Positions 42,412 through 51,375 of a DNA stretch of 64,000 nucleotides are shown here, piece by piece. The stretch lies in assembly GCF_020723905.1 (NCBI RefSeq), contig NZ_DYHZ01000004.1:62001-126000 (forward strand). The letters run 5' to 3'. Below the pieces are notes generated by a model that saw nothing but the letters and a program-made list of their open reading frames with translations, was not told where the DNA came from and searched no databases. Position numbers and translations under genes: made by a program. Numbering within the stretch: position 1 is the first letter of the stretch; the number at the start of each line of letters is the position of its first letter. The stretch is from Anaerolinea thermophila. Lineage in GTDB: Bacteria > Chloroflexota > Anaerolineae > Anaerolineales > Anaerolineaceae.

Positions 42412-44319
42412 ATGGGTGCGCAATCGTTGAAGTCCTCACTTCGTCTTCCCCTTCTGGTTCTTCTTCTGCTGTCCCTGTTGGCTACGCCTCTTTCAGTTCA
42501 GGCGCAGGGACAGATGCAATTGCTCGCCTATGGACTGCGTACCGACGCCTTTCCCTCCATCTCCTTCTTTCTGGAAGCCTACGATCCTCAGGGCAACTTC
42601 CTCACCGACATTCAACCTGCCGAAATTACCCTGAGCGAAGACGACGCCCCGGTTGCCGTCTCCTCTGTGGAGGAAATCGAACCGGGCATTGAGTTTACTC
42701 TGGCGTTTAACCCCACCCGCGACCTCGCCCGCCGTTTTGGCGACACCACTCAGTTCGATCAGATTCGCCAGACCCTGCTGGACTGGGCAGGACAGCAGCA
42801 ATCCCGCGGAGGGAGTACCTTCAGCCTGTCCACCGAAGGAGGCTTGCAACTCATCCGCGCCCGCCAGCCCGCCGAGTTCAGCGGCGCCTTGAGCGCCTAC
42901 CAGCCCGCGCTGGAACGCCTCACCGTCCCCACCCTCTTCCCGCTGGTGCAGGCGGTCAACCTCGCCGCCGATCAGATCAACGACCCCACCATCAAACGGG
43001 CAGTGCTGTTCGTCACCCCGCCGTTGCAGGGCGAGCAACTCAACGGGCTGGAAGACCTTGCCGCGCGCGCCGTGCAGTTGCGCGTGCGCGTCTTCGTCTG
43101 GGTGGCAGTCCCCTCGCTGGACGGCACCGCCCCCGATACCGCCGCCCTCCAGCGGCTGACAGACGCCACCGGCGGCAAACTGGTGCTGATTGCCGGGCAG
43201 GAAACCTTCCCCTTGCTGGAAGAGTGGCTCAAGCCCCTGCGGCGGGTGTACCAGGTGCGCTTCCTTTCGGGGGTGCGCGCAAGCGGAACGCACCGCCTCA
43301 CCATTGCCCTCAACCGCTCCGGCATGCAATCCCTGTCCCCCGCCACGCTGACCTATGCCATCCAGATTGCCCCGCCCAACCCCATCTTCCTTGCCCCACC
43401 CAATCAAATCGAACGCCGCTGGACGCAGGAAACCGCCCAGCAAGCCAGCCAGTTGACTCCCCAGAAAACCTCCCTGCAGGCGCTGATTGAATTTCCCGAC
43501 GGCTATGCCCGCGGACTGCGCTTCTCCCGCCTGTATGTGGACGGCACCCTGGTGGATGAGAACACCACCCCGCCCTTCGATCAATTCGAGTGGGATCTGG
43601 CGGCGTTCAACACCCCGCGCACCGCTTACCTGCAACTGGAAGTGGAAGATGAACTGGGCTTGACGGCAAAGAGCATCATCCTGCCGGTGGAAGTACTGGT
43701 GGAAGAACCACCCCGCCGCACCCTGTGGGAGCGCATTTCTTACCGCGGAGTCATTGCCATCGGCGCGGTACTGCTGGCGGCGCTGGTGCTGACCATGGTT
43801 TTGCTGGGCGAAAGCCGCGCCCGCCGACAGCGCACCCCGCGCCTGCGCCGTTCGCTGACCGACCCGCTCACCCAGCCGGTGAGCATCGTTCAGGATGCCG
43901 CCCGCCCCGTGCAGGAACGTGCCCGCCCCGTCACGCGGACGGGCTTTGAGACCCCACCTGTCCCGGCGTATCTGGTGCGTCTGGGCGAGGACGGCGAAGC
44001 CCTGCCGGGCACGGTGGTGCCGCTTTCCCGCACGGAGTTAACCCTGGGAAGCGACCCCCGCGAGGCAATGGTCATTGTGGACGATCCCAGCGTTTCGGGT
44101 CTGCACGCGCGTCTGGTGCAGGAAGAAGAAGGCAAATACCGGCTCTTTGACGCCGGTTCGCAGGCGGGCACCTGGGTGAACTTTCAGCCGGTGCTGCCAG
44201 AAGGAGTGCTGTTACAGCACGAGGATTGCATCCATCTGGGACGGGTAATGTATCGCTTTGACTGCACTCAACCGGAAAAGAAACGGGAATGGCACACACA
44301 ACCTGTTCAGGGGGAATGA
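42412..44319 (+). CDS. Secreted-domain, membrane-anchored FHA protein
   Basis: A 635-residue protein with a signal peptide (LLVLLLLSLLATPLSVQA), an extracytoplasmic vWA-like region (about 55-290) and a beta-rich segment (about 315-420). One transmembrane helix follows (about 440-460: GVIAIGAVLLAALVLTMVLL), then a basic linker and a cytoplasmic FHA domain (about 530-625, with ELTLGSDPREAMVIVDDPSVSGLHARL). The FHA domain reads phosphothreonine. The topology suggests a receptor coupling outside sensing to Ser/Thr phosphorylation. The PP2C gene follows by three bases; no kinase is in the window. Start ATG 42412 follows AGGCTGG. Confidence 0.82.
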   Translation: MGAQSLKSSLRLPLLVLLLLSLLATPLSVQAQGQMQLLAYGLRTDAFPSISFFLEAYDPQGNFLTDIQPAEITLSEDDAPVAVSSVEEIEPGIEFTLAFNPTRDLARRFGDTTQFDQIRQTLLDWAGQQQSRGGSTFSLSTEGGLQLIRARQPAEFSGALSAYQPALERLTVPTLFPLVQAVNLAADQINDPTIKRAVLFVTPPLQGEQLNGLEDLAARAVQLRVRVFVWVAVPSLDGTAPDTAALQRLTDATGGKLVLIAGQETFPLLEEWLKPLRRVYQVRFLSGVRASGTHRLTIALNRSGMQSLSPATLTYAIQIAPPNPIFLAPPNQIERRWTQETAQQASQLTPQKTSLQALIEFPDGYARGLRFSRLYVDGTLVDENTTPPFDQFEWDLAAFNTPRTAYLQLEVEDELGLTAKSIILPVEVLVEEPPRRTLWERISYRGVIAIGAVLLAALVLTMVLLGESRARRQRTPRLRRSLTDPLTQPVSIVQDAARPVQERARPVTRTGFETPPVPAYLVRLGEDGEALPGTVVPLSRTELTLGSDPREAMVIVDDPSVSGLHARLVQEEEGKYRLFDAGSQAGTWVNFQPVLPEGVLLQHEDCIHLGRVMYRFDCTQPEKKREWHTQPVQGE

Positions 44320-44322
44320 TTC

Positions 44323-45477
44323 ATGAGGCGAATGGAACGCCCGGCAGTTCCGGTGGCGGCAATCAGCCACCCCGGAATGAAACGCCGCGGCAATGAAGAC
44401 CGTTTTGGCGTCTTTGCGTACCGGCAGCACCCGCCTTTTTCCCTGCCGGTCGTTTTGCTGGTGCTGTGCGACGGGGTGGGCGGTCACCGCGCCGGCGAGG
44501 TGGCGGCGGAGATTGCCGTGGAGCAAATTGACGCCGCCGTTGCCGCCAGCGACGGTTTGAATCCGCCTCAGATTTTGCGTCAGGCAATTCAGCAAGCCAG
44601 CGAAGCCATCCGCCAGCAGGCGGAGCAAAACCCCGATCAGATCGGCATGGGCGCGACCTGCGCCTGCGCCTGGATTGCCGGCAGACGCCTCTACACCGCC
44701 ACGGTGGGCGATTCGCGCATTTACCTGATTCGTGACGGCAAAGCCCACCGTCTGAGCATTGATCACACCTGGGTGCAGGAAGCCCTTGAACAGGGCATTC
44801 TGAAACCGGACGAGGTAGAGGGGCACCCCAATCAGCACGTCATCCGCCGCTATCTGGGCTCGCCTCAAATTCCCGAGGTGGATTTGCGCCTGTGCTGGGA
44901 CGAAGCCCCCGCACAGAACGACGCTCAGCGTCTGGAAAATCAGGGGTTGTTGCTGCAGGACGGCGACCTCGTCCTGCTGACCAGCGATGGGCTGACCGAT
45001 CTGGTCTCGGATGGCGAAATTGCTGCCACCTTCACCTCCCAACCTCCCAGAGAAGCCCTGTCCCGTCTGGTGGAGATTGCCAACACCCGTGGCGGTTTCG
45101 ACAACATCACCATGGTGGCGGCGCATATCCCGCCGGCGCAGTACCGCGAGGAAGCCACCCGACCGCTGAAAACGCACACACCCTCCCGTTCCCGCCGTTC
45201 CCGTGAGTGGCTGGGATGGTTGGGGGTGATTCTGCTCCTGCTGGGCGTTGCGGCGATTGCCGGATGGTACCTGATCGGCGGCGTACAACCCCCACCGGTC
45301 ACCCCGACGGTTACAGCAGTTGCCTCGCCTCAGGCGGTACCAGCCACCAGCCCGTCCCCGCCATCCACGGCGACATCCTCTCCCCCCACCGCCACGCCTG
45401 AAACGCTTTCCTCGCCCACGGCGCAATCTGGCGCCGCGCCGACCTTCACCCCCTGGCCCACCCGGCTCCTGCCTTAG
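44323..45477 (+). CDS. PP2C-type Ser/Thr phosphatase with membrane anchor and Pro/Thr-rich tail
   Basis: A 384-residue PPM phosphatase. Metal and catalytic motifs are GNEDRFG, LCDGVGGHRAGE, ATVGDSRIYLI, LLTSDGLTDLV and FDNITMVA. A single transmembrane helix (about 298-320) and an outer tail rich in Pro, Thr and Ser follow. It would dephosphorylate phosphothreonine or serine proteins at the inner face, including perhaps the ligands of the neighbouring FHA protein. ATG 44323 follows CAGGGGG. Its 3' end overlaps the converging transglycosylase gene by four bases. Confidence 0.9.
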   Translation: MRRMERPAVPVAAISHPGMKRRGNEDRFGVFAYRQHPPFSLPVVLLVLCDGVGGHRAGEVAAEIAVEQIDAAVAASDGLNPPQILRQAIQQASEAIRQQAEQNPDQIGMGATCACAWIAGRRLYTATVGDSRIYLIRDGKAHRLSIDHTWVQEALEQGILKPDEVEGHPNQHVIRRYLGSPQIPEVDLRLCWDEAPAQNDAQRLENQGLLLQDGDLVLLTSDGLTDLVSDGEIAATFTSQPPREALSRLVEIANTRGGFDNITMVAAHIPPAQYREEATRPLKTHTPSRSRRSREWLGWLGVILLLLGVAAIAGWYLIGGVQPPPVTPTVTAVASPQAVPATSPSPPSTATSSPPTATPETLSSPTAQSGAAPTFTPWPTRLLP

Positions 45478-46139
45478 TCGCGGAAGCGTTCGTAAATTGC
45501 CAGCACCTTATCGGCGTAGGAATAACCCACGTTCATGGGACCGTATGCCATCAGCCCGTCGCGCACCGAGCCGCGCTTGCTGATCAATCCGGCAAGCATG
45601 CGTGTACCGTAGCGGATGTTGAACTCCGGGTCGAACAGTTCTGCCATGCTGGGACGCGAGGCAAAGCACGGTCCGTTGACACAGCGGAAACTGGCGGCAA
45701 TGCCATCGCGCGGCATCACCTGCATCAAGCCCACCGCACCGCTCCTGGAGTATGCGTCGGGTTTGCCGCCGCTTTCCTGCACAATCAGCGCCGCAATCAG
45801 GTCGGGATCCAGCCCGTTCTCGTTGGCGTAACGGGTGATGAGCGCGCACCAGCGGTAAACCGCCTCGGGAAAACGCGGGCTGACCTCGCAGGCAGAGTCA
45901 TCGGATGCCGGGGGGTCTTCCCGGGGTGCGGGCGCATCTGCGGCAGGAGGTGTCTCTACCGCTTCGGCGGCATCGGCGGTCTCGGCAGGCGCAGAGAGCG
46001 TCTCAGCAGGCGCGGAGAAAGACGGCTCCTCGGTGGATGCCGCCACCACCTGAATCTGCCCGATGGCGTTGGCGGCAAAGATGAGGAACGCCGCTCCCAG
46101 GGCAATCCCGCTCAAAATCCAGCGAAATGGGATGGTCAT
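45474..46139 (-). CDS. SLT-domain lytic transglycosylase, membrane-anchored
   Basis: A 221-residue protein with an N-terminal membrane anchor (WILSGIALGAAFLIFAANAIG), an Ala/Glu/Pro-rich linker (about 30-85) and a C-terminal SLT domain. The catalytic Glu is in VQESGG, and SGAVGLMQVMP and NIRYGTRML match the goose-lysozyme-like transglycosylases that cleave peptidoglycan. The message looks leaderless: ATG 46139 lies seven bases after TATAAT. A palindrome at 46152-46167 abuts the promoter and resembles the site before the phage operon. Confidence 0.87.
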   Translation of the reverse strand: MTIPFRWILSGIALGAAFLIFAANAIGQIQVVAASTEEPSFSAPAETLSAPAETADAAEAVETPPAADAPAPREDPPASDDSACEVSPRFPEAVYRWCALITRYANENGLDPDLIAALIVQESGGKPDAYSRSGAVGLMQVMPRDGIAASFRCVNGPCFASRPSMAELFDPEFNIRYGTRMLAGLISKRGSVRDGLMAYGPMNVGYSYADKVLAIYERFRD

Positions 46140-46145
46140 ACCTTT

Positions 46146-46151
46146 ATTATA
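46146..46151 (-). promoter_or_regulatory. -10 box of a leaderless transglycosylase transcript
   Basis: TATAAT on the minus strand, with ATG 46139 at the predicted start. Confidence 0.55.
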
Positions 46152-46167
46152 TAGTACATATGTTCTA
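46152..46167 (-). promoter_or_regulatory. Palindromic operator at the transglycosylase promoter (LexA-like?)
   Basis: TAGTACATATGTTCTA, reading TAGAACATATGTACTA on the gene strand. Its GAACATATGT core resembles the Gram-positive SOS box. It lies directly upstream of the -10. Confidence 0.45.
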
Positions 46168-46250
46168 TTTAGCAAGGATGATTCGGGGAGATTTTCCGGG
46201 ATAAACCGGGAACCAACCTCTCAAGAACCTCCCATTCTCCATCTCTCTGG

Positions 46251-46256
46251 TACAAT
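46251..46256 (+). promoter_or_regulatory. -10 box of a leaderless DUF3054 transcript
   Basis: TACAAT with ATG 46263 at the seventh following base. Confidence 0.45.
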
Positions 46257-46262
46257 ATTTGT

Positions 46263-46643
46263 ATGCGTGCGCGGTGGATGGATTTCCTCCCCCTCTTCCT
46301 CGGTGATACCCTTGCCATCCTCGTCATCAGTGTGGTTGGGTTTGCCTTTCACGGGAGCGCGCTTGCCCGCGTGTGGAGCACCTTCCTGCCCCTGCTGATC
46401 GGCTGGGCGCTGATTGCCCCCTGGCTGGGACTGTATCAACCGGTGGTGTTCACCCGCATTCCTCAGGCATGGCGCGCCGGGCTGGCGGCACTGCTCGCCG
46501 CACCCATCGCCGGCGTCCTGCGCGGATGGTGGCTGAACAGCGCGGTTCTGCCCGTCTTCGTGGGCGTACTGGGAGCCACCGCCGCCCTGGGGATGATCCT
46601 CTGGCGGGCGGTGTGGGCATGGCGCGCTGGAAAGCGGATGTGA
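46263..46643 (+). CDS. DUF3054 family membrane protein
   Basis: A 126-residue protein with four hydrophobic segments. FLPLFLGDTLAILVISVVGFAFHG at the N-terminus and PFLIGW/APLLGLY-like patterns match DUF3054, a small membrane family of unknown function common in Actinobacteria and Chloroflexota. It is the first gene of a tight operon with the ECF sigma factor (one base gap), which may be a functional link. Confidence 0.8.
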   Translation: MRARWMDFLPLFLGDTLAILVISVVGFAFHGSALARVWSTFLPLLIGWALIAPWLGLYQPVVFTRIPQAWRAGLAALLAAPIAGVLRGWWLNSAVLPVFVGVLGATAALGMILWRAVWAWRAGKRM

Positions 46644-46644
46644 C

Positions 46645-47253
46645 ATGGACGAACTGGCATTGATTCAGGAAGCCCGCAACGGCGATTTCAACGCCTTTAA
46701 CCGTCTGGTGCTGGCATATCAGGATATGGCGTATCATCTCGCCATGCGCATGCTTTCTGACCCCGATCAGGCGGAGGATGTCACCCAGACGGCCTTCCTC
46801 TCGGCGTACCGCCACCTCTCCTCTTTTCGCGGCGGCTCGTTTAAAGCCTGGGTCATGCGCATGGTCACCAACGCCTGTTACGACGAACTGCGCCGCCGTC
46901 AGCGCCACCCCAGCACGCCGCTGGAACCGCTGGATGACGACGACGAGAGCATCGAAAGCCCCTCATGGATGGCAGATGATGGGCTTTCTCCCGAAGAACA
47001 ACTGGAACAAAAGGAACTCGACCGTGCCATTCAGCGCTGTCTTCAGCAACTGGATGAGGAATTCCGCGCGGTGGTGATCTTCATTGACCTGCAGGGCATG
47101 GATTATCAGGAAGCCGCCGAGATTCTGGGCAAACCGCTGGGCACGGTCAAGAGCCGTCTGGCGCGCGCCCGCCTCAAACTGCGCGACTGCCTGCACCGCT
47201 TCTGGGAACTTTTACCCCCGCTGTTGCGTCTAAACACTCAGAGAGACGATTAA
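46645..47253 (+). CDS. ECF-type RNA polymerase sigma factor
   Basis: A 202-residue sigma-70 family protein. Region 2 has YQDMAYHLAMRMLSDPDQAEDVTQTAFLSAYR, and region 4 has AEILGKPLGTVKSRLARARLKL (helix-turn-helix). There is no region 3. It directs polymerase to stress or envelope genes. The anti-sigma gene starts three bases after its stop. Confidence 0.93.
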   Translation: MDELALIQEARNGDFNAFNRLVLAYQDMAYHLAMRMLSDPDQAEDVTQTAFLSAYRHLSSFRGGSFKAWVMRMVTNACYDELRRRQRHPSTPLEPLDDDDESIESPSWMADDGLSPEEQLEQKELDRAIQRCLQQLDEEFRAVVIFIDLQGMDYQEAAEILGKPLGTVKSRLARARLKLRDCLHRFWELLPPLLRLNTQRDD

Positions 47254-47255
47254 CC

Positions 47256-48254
47256 ATGAACGGCGACCTTTCCTTCCGCGAGTATGAACGCTTTTCCGCC
47301 TATCTGGACGGACAACTGTCCCCGGAGGAAGTTTCGCGTCTGGAAGAGGATTTACGCCGCAACCCGCAGTGGCGTCTGGCGCTGGACGAACTGCGCGAAA
47401 CCCGCGCCCTCTTACGCCGGGCGCCGCGATACCGCGCCCCGCGCAACTTCACCCTCACCCCGGAGATGGTAGGAAAACCAGCCCGTCAGGGCTTTTTCTC
47501 GTTCCTCTCCGCGCGTCTGGCTACCGGCATGGCGGCAGCCGCACTGGTCGCCACCCTGTTACTGCAATTCCTGCCTGCCCTGCGCTTTGCCGCCCCCATG
47601 GCGGCGGCGCCTGCCCCGCAGGTAGTGGAAAAAGCCGCTGAAATGCAAACCGTCCCTCAGGAAACCCAACCCGCCATCCTTGCCCCTGAAAGCGCCATGC
47701 GTGCCGCAGTACAGCCCACCGCAACCGCACCCATCATCATCTGGAACGCGCCGGGCGGTCTGGGCGGCGGCAGTGGCGCCCCCGAAGGCTACGGCGGTGA
47801 AGCCATGAAAGCCGCAGGCGCGCCCTCTCAGGAAGGCATCGTCACCTATCAGCAGGAGACCACCGCTCAGGGCATGGGCGGCGGAGGAGCCGAAGCCGGA
47901 GCCAGCGGCATGGCAACCCCCGGCGAAGGCATTGTCCATTACGGCGATCAACCGGCGCCGGGCACGGTCCCACCGGTAGTGCCCACCGAAGCCCCCTCCC
48001 GCGCGCTGACGTCCGAAGCCACCCCCGCCGAACCCGTGGAGGGCAATGGTCCCATTCTGGGCGTGCCTGCCTCCGGAGAAGCCGGGCAGGTGATTGCCGC
48101 CCTCCCCGCACCGGAGGAGAGCGAACGCCCGTCTGCCGCGCCCCTCGAAGCCCCCGCCCCCTTCTGGACACCCGTGCGGGTGGCGCAAGCCGTGTTGCTG
48201 GGCATGGCGGCGCTCTTCGCCGGCATGGCGGTATGGCTGCGCCGGAAAGGATGA
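47256..48254 (+). CDS. Anti-sigma factor-like membrane protein with two membrane segments
   Basis: A 332-residue protein. The N-terminal 75 residues (SAYLDGQLSPEEVSRLEEDL, then LALDELRETRALL) form the anti-sigma domain seen in zf-HC2 proteins, but the metal HxxxCxxC motif is absent. A membrane segment lies at about 86-108. A long Ala/Pro/Gly/Glu-rich low-complexity outer region (about 112-300) follows, with a second hydrophobic segment (about 308-326) ending in LRRKG. It presumably holds the ECF sigma factor at the membrane. Operon spacing supports the pairing. Confidence 0.82.
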   Translation: MNGDLSFREYERFSAYLDGQLSPEEVSRLEEDLRRNPQWRLALDELRETRALLRRAPRYRAPRNFTLTPEMVGKPARQGFFSFLSARLATGMAAAALVATLLLQFLPALRFAAPMAAAPAPQVVEKAAEMQTVPQETQPAILAPESAMRAAVQPTATAPIIIWNAPGGLGGGSGAPEGYGGEAMKAAGAPSQEGIVTYQQETTAQGMGGGGAEAGASGMATPGEGIVHYGDQPAPGTVPPVVPTEAPSRALTSEATPAEPVEGNGPILGVPASGEAGQVIAALPAPEESERPSAAPLEAPAPFWTPVRVAQAVLLGMAALFAGMAVWLRRKG

Positions 48255-48772
48255 ACCCCGTGGCAGGAAAAGCGCACTTTTGCATTCAATGTGGAGCGCG
48301 GCTGGAGACGCGCTTTTTGTTTGGCAGAGATCATCAGACCTGCCCGCAGTGCGGCTGGATTTTCTTTGAAGACCCCAAGGTGGCGGTGGCGGTGCTGGTG
48401 GAGCGCGGCGAGGAAGTCCTGCTGGTTCAGCGCCTCAACCCGCCCCTGCAGGGATTGTGGTCCCTGCCCGCCGGATTCATGGATGCTTACGAAAACCCCG
48501 CCCGCGCCGCCGAGCGCGAATGTCTGGAAGAAACCGGGCTGGTGGTACGGGTCACCCAGTTGCTGGGCATCGTTCCGGGACGCGAGCACCCCAACGGTGC
48601 CGATCTGGTCATCGCCTACCGCGCCGAGGTCGTATCCGGAGACCTGCAGGCAGGCGACGACGCCGTCAAAGCGGCATTCTTCCCGCGCAGTGACCTGCCG
48701 CCGCTGGCGTTCCGCGCCACACAGTTGATTTTAGAGGGCAAAATTCCCCAGACGCATCAGCACATGGAATAA
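48251..48772 (+). CDS. Nudix hydrolase with N-terminal zinc ribbon
   Basis: A 173-residue protein. CIQC and CPQC form an N-terminal zinc ribbon. The Nudix box is GFMDAYENPARAAERECLEETGL, matching Gx5Ex7REUxEExGU with intact metal Glu residues. Such proteins hydrolyse nucleoside diphosphates linked to another group; the zinc ribbon recalls NudC but the protein is shorter. ATG 48251 overlaps the stop of the anti-sigma gene (ATGA), so it is translationally coupled to it. Confidence 0.88.
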   Translation: MNPVAGKAHFCIQCGARLETRFLFGRDHQTCPQCGWIFFEDPKVAVAVLVERGEEVLLVQRLNPPLQGLWSLPAGFMDAYENPARAAERECLEETGLVVRVTQLLGIVPGREHPNGADLVIAYRAEVVSGDLQAGDDAVKAAFFPRSDLPPLAFRATQLILEGKIPQTHQHME

Positions 48773-48778
48773 ATCGGG

Positions 48779-50872
48779 TCAGCGCACCCAGCGCCGCAGT
48801 GTCCCGCTCTCGGTGGTGAGGAAGAACATCCAGTGCGGCTCTGCCGGGTCGGCACGCACGGCGTTCACGTTGAGGGCGCGCAGTTGCGGTTCCAGTTCCA
48901 CCCAGGTCATTCCCCCATCTTCGGAGAGGAAAGCCCCGCCCTGTCCGGCGGCAATCCAGCGCCCCGCCCTCGCCGCATCCGCCCACAGCGCAAAGATGGC
49001 GCGCCCGGTCAATCCCAGCGCGCTCCAGGCGCTCCCGTCCCAGCGGTACACCCCGCTGGCAGTGCCGGCGTACACACGGACAGGCTCGGCAGGATCGGTT
49101 GCCAGCGCGTACACACTGCCCCCCGGCGCCGGTATCGGCGTCCAGGTGGATCCGCCGTCTTCGCTGCGTTGCACCGCCCCGCTGGAGGTTGCCGCATATA
49201 CCTGCTGTGGACTGGCGGGATGCACCGCCAGCGCCGTCACGCTCTGCCCGTTCAGCCCCGCCGCGTTCCAGGTCAGTCCGCCGTCCATACTTTTATACAC
49301 CCCCGCACCGCCCGTGCCCAGGTAAGCCACGCCGGCATCCGAAGGCGCAAAGGCAAGCGTCAGCATGGCAGTAGAAGGCAGGGCGCTGGTCTGCATGGCA
49401 GGAGCCCCATCGGGCATCAGCAGGGTCAAAGGGTCAGGAGGAGAAACCGGCAGAGGCGGCACCGATCCCTTTGCGGCAGTCCCCGTGTCCTCACCCACCA
49501 GCGTTAACTTCATCCATGCAGAAGAGGGAGCATCCAGCCGGTACAGCCCGCCCTCGGTCAGGGCAAACAAACGCGTCGGACTGGTGGGATGAGAGAACAG
49601 CCCCCGCAGATTCAGGTTGCCCAGCCCGCTGTTGACCGGCGTCCAGGTCTGCCCCTGGTCAGTGCTGAGGAAGATGCCCCTGCCGTACACCGCCGCATAC
49701 CAGCGCGGCGGAATCCCCGGAACAATTGCCAGCCCGGTCACATTCAGGTGCGCCAGCCCGCTGGACATGTTGCTCCAGGATTTTGCCCCGTCGCTGCTGC
49801 GGTAAATGCCGTTGCTCACCACACCGGCATACACCAGCGCGCTGTTGTCCGGGTTGACCAGCACGCTGTACACCAGTTCGTTCGTCAACCCGGTTACCGC
49901 CCACGACTGCCCGCCGTTGCCGCTCTTCAGCACCCCGTGATTGGAGAAGGTGGCGGCATACACATTCTCGGGCGCCTGCGGGTCAAGCGCCATGCCGTAC
50001 ACCTTGACATTGGGGTAAGCCAGCAAATTCCAGGTGACCACGTCATTGGTGGATTTGTAGAAACCGGTGCGGTGCCACACCCCCATGTACGCCACACTGG
50101 GATTGCGGTAGCGCGGATCGAACAGCACCGCCCGTCCGGAGAGGTCATCCACGCCGGTATTGGCAGGACTCCAGGTGCGCCCGTAATCACGGCTCAGGTA
50201 AGCCCCATGCTCATGCGTGGCGGCAAGAAGAATGTTGGGGTCGCGCGGCAGCAGCGCAATCGAGTACACCCAGTCCTGCTGATCGCTCCCCCCCACGTTT
50301 TCCAGCACCGCCCGCCAGGAATTGCCCCCGTCCTCGCTCTTGTAAAGGATGCCCTTCCAGGGGGGAAGGGCTTCGTCTTTGTAAATGCGCGTCCCTGCGT
50401 ACACGCGGCTGGAATTCTCCGGATCCACCGCCAGCGTGTACACAATCGCACCGGCGGCAATCCCGTTGTTCACCGGCGCCCATGTCAGCCCGCCATCGGT
50501 GGACTTGAACACCCCACTGCGGTACGTGCCGGCGTACAGCGTGGACGGATGGAGAGCATCCACCGCCAGCGAGTTGATCATCAGATTGGTCAAGCCGTCC
50601 CGCGCGGGGAACCAGTGCACCCCGCCGTCGGTGCTTTTATACACCCCCGCGCCAAACGTCCCCGCATAGACGATGTTGGGACTGCGCGGATCGGTTTCCA
50701 GCGCCACCACCGAACCGCCATAGGGACCCACCCACTGCGGCGGCGGTTCGCTGGAAATCAGAGGGAGATAGGTGGAGAACGGCGGCTCTCCCTCTCCATG
50801 AACGGGCAAGAACAGAAGGAACAGGGAGGCAAAGCAAGCCAGCAAAACCAGCCACGCACGCAGTTTCACCAT
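48779..50872 (-). CDS. Secreted BNR/sortilin-like beta-propeller protein
   Basis: A 697-residue protein with a signal peptide (LVLLACFASLFLLFLPVHG). FSTYLPLISSEPP just after it is the YLP motif seen in Chloroflexota surface proteins. At least ten repeats follow, with the Asp-box pattern S-x-D-G-G-x-x-W (for example YKSTDGGVHWFPA, YKSEDGGNSWRA, FLSEDGGMTWVE) and VYAGT strands, the blades of a BNR or exo-sialidase-type propeller. No catalytic residues of a hydrolase are evident; binding is more likely. ATG 50872 has no strong ribosome site. Confidence 0.82.
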   Translation of the reverse strand: MVKLRAWLVLLACFASLFLLFLPVHGEGEPPFSTYLPLISSEPPPQWVGPYGGSVVALETDPRSPNIVYAGTFGAGVYKSTDGGVHWFPARDGLTNLMINSLAVDALHPSTLYAGTYRSGVFKSTDGGLTWAPVNNGIAAGAIVYTLAVDPENSSRVYAGTRIYKDEALPPWKGILYKSEDGGNSWRAVLENVGGSDQQDWVYSIALLPRDPNILLAATHEHGAYLSRDYGRTWSPANTGVDDLSGRAVLFDPRYRNPSVAYMGVWHRTGFYKSTNDVVTWNLLAYPNVKVYGMALDPQAPENVYAATFSNHGVLKSGNGGQSWAVTGLTNELVYSVLVNPDNSALVYAGVVSNGIYRSSDGAKSWSNMSSGLAHLNVTGLAIVPGIPPRWYAAVYGRGIFLSTDQGQTWTPVNSGLGNLNLRGLFSHPTSPTRLFALTEGGLYRLDAPSSAWMKLTLVGEDTGTAAKGSVPPLPVSPPDPLTLLMPDGAPAMQTSALPSTAMLTLAFAPSDAGVAYLGTGGAGVYKSMDGGLTWNAAGLNGQSVTALAVHPASPQQVYAATSSGAVQRSEDGGSTWTPIPAPGGSVYALATDPAEPVRVYAGTASGVYRWDGSAWSALGLTGRAIFALWADAARAGRWIAAGQGGAFLSEDGGMTWVELEPQLRALNVNAVRADPAEPHWMFFLTTESGTLRRWVR

Positions 50873-50911
50873 GCCGGTCAGGGATTTCCTCTCTACAGGC
50901 GTTTCACAGGC

Positions 50912-51361
50912 TTACCGTGCAACCTCTGTGCCACTGCGTTCGACCAGCGCGCGCAGTGCCAGCGCATACGACAGCCAGCCAAACCCCGCAATCGTACCCA
51001 CGCACACCGGCGCAATCAGCGAGCGCTGACGAAATGCTTCGCGGGCATGCACGTTGGAGAGATGCACCTCAACCACGGGAATGCCGATGGCGGCAATGGC
51101 ATCGCGCAGGGCAATTGAAGTGTGCGTGTATGCCCCCGGGTTGAACACCACCCCCTCTGCCCATGCCCGCGCGCCGTGCAGGGCTTCAATGAGTTCCCCT
51201 TCATGGTTGGACTGAAAACAACGGATGGACACACCCAGTTCCTGCGCCAGCATCTGCAGGCGCGCGTTGATCTCCGCCAGCGTCAGCGCGCCGTATACCT
51301 GCGGCTCACGGGTGCCCAGCAGGTTCAGATTGGCACCATGTAAGATCAGATAGGCTTTCAT
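50912..51361 (-). CDS. aroQ: Type II 3-dehydroquinate dehydratase
   Basis: A 149-residue enzyme with [44 protein letters not shown] and [15 protein letters not shown], all type II dehydroquinase motifs. The catalytic Tyr (in VYG) and His (in VHAR) are present. It makes 3-dehydroshikimate in aromatic synthesis. ATG 51361 is preceded by TATAATTCTTCTTC, so the message may be leaderless. It lies directly downstream of the LysR gene in the same direction. Confidence 0.95.
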   Translation of the reverse strand: MKAYLILHGANLNLLGTREPQVYGALTLAEINARLQMLAQELGVSIRCFQSNHEGELIEALHGARAWAEGVVFNPGAYTHTSIALRDAIAAIGIPVVEVHLSNVHAREAFRQRSLIAPVCVGTIAGFGWLSYALALRALVERSGTEVAR

Positions 51362-51369
51362 GAAGAAGA

Positions 51370-51375
51370 ATTATA
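51370..51375 (-). promoter_or_regulatory. -10 box of a short-leader or leaderless aroQ transcript
   Basis: TATAAT on the minus strand, eight bases before ATG 51361 and inside the last codons of the LysR gene. Confidence 0.4.
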
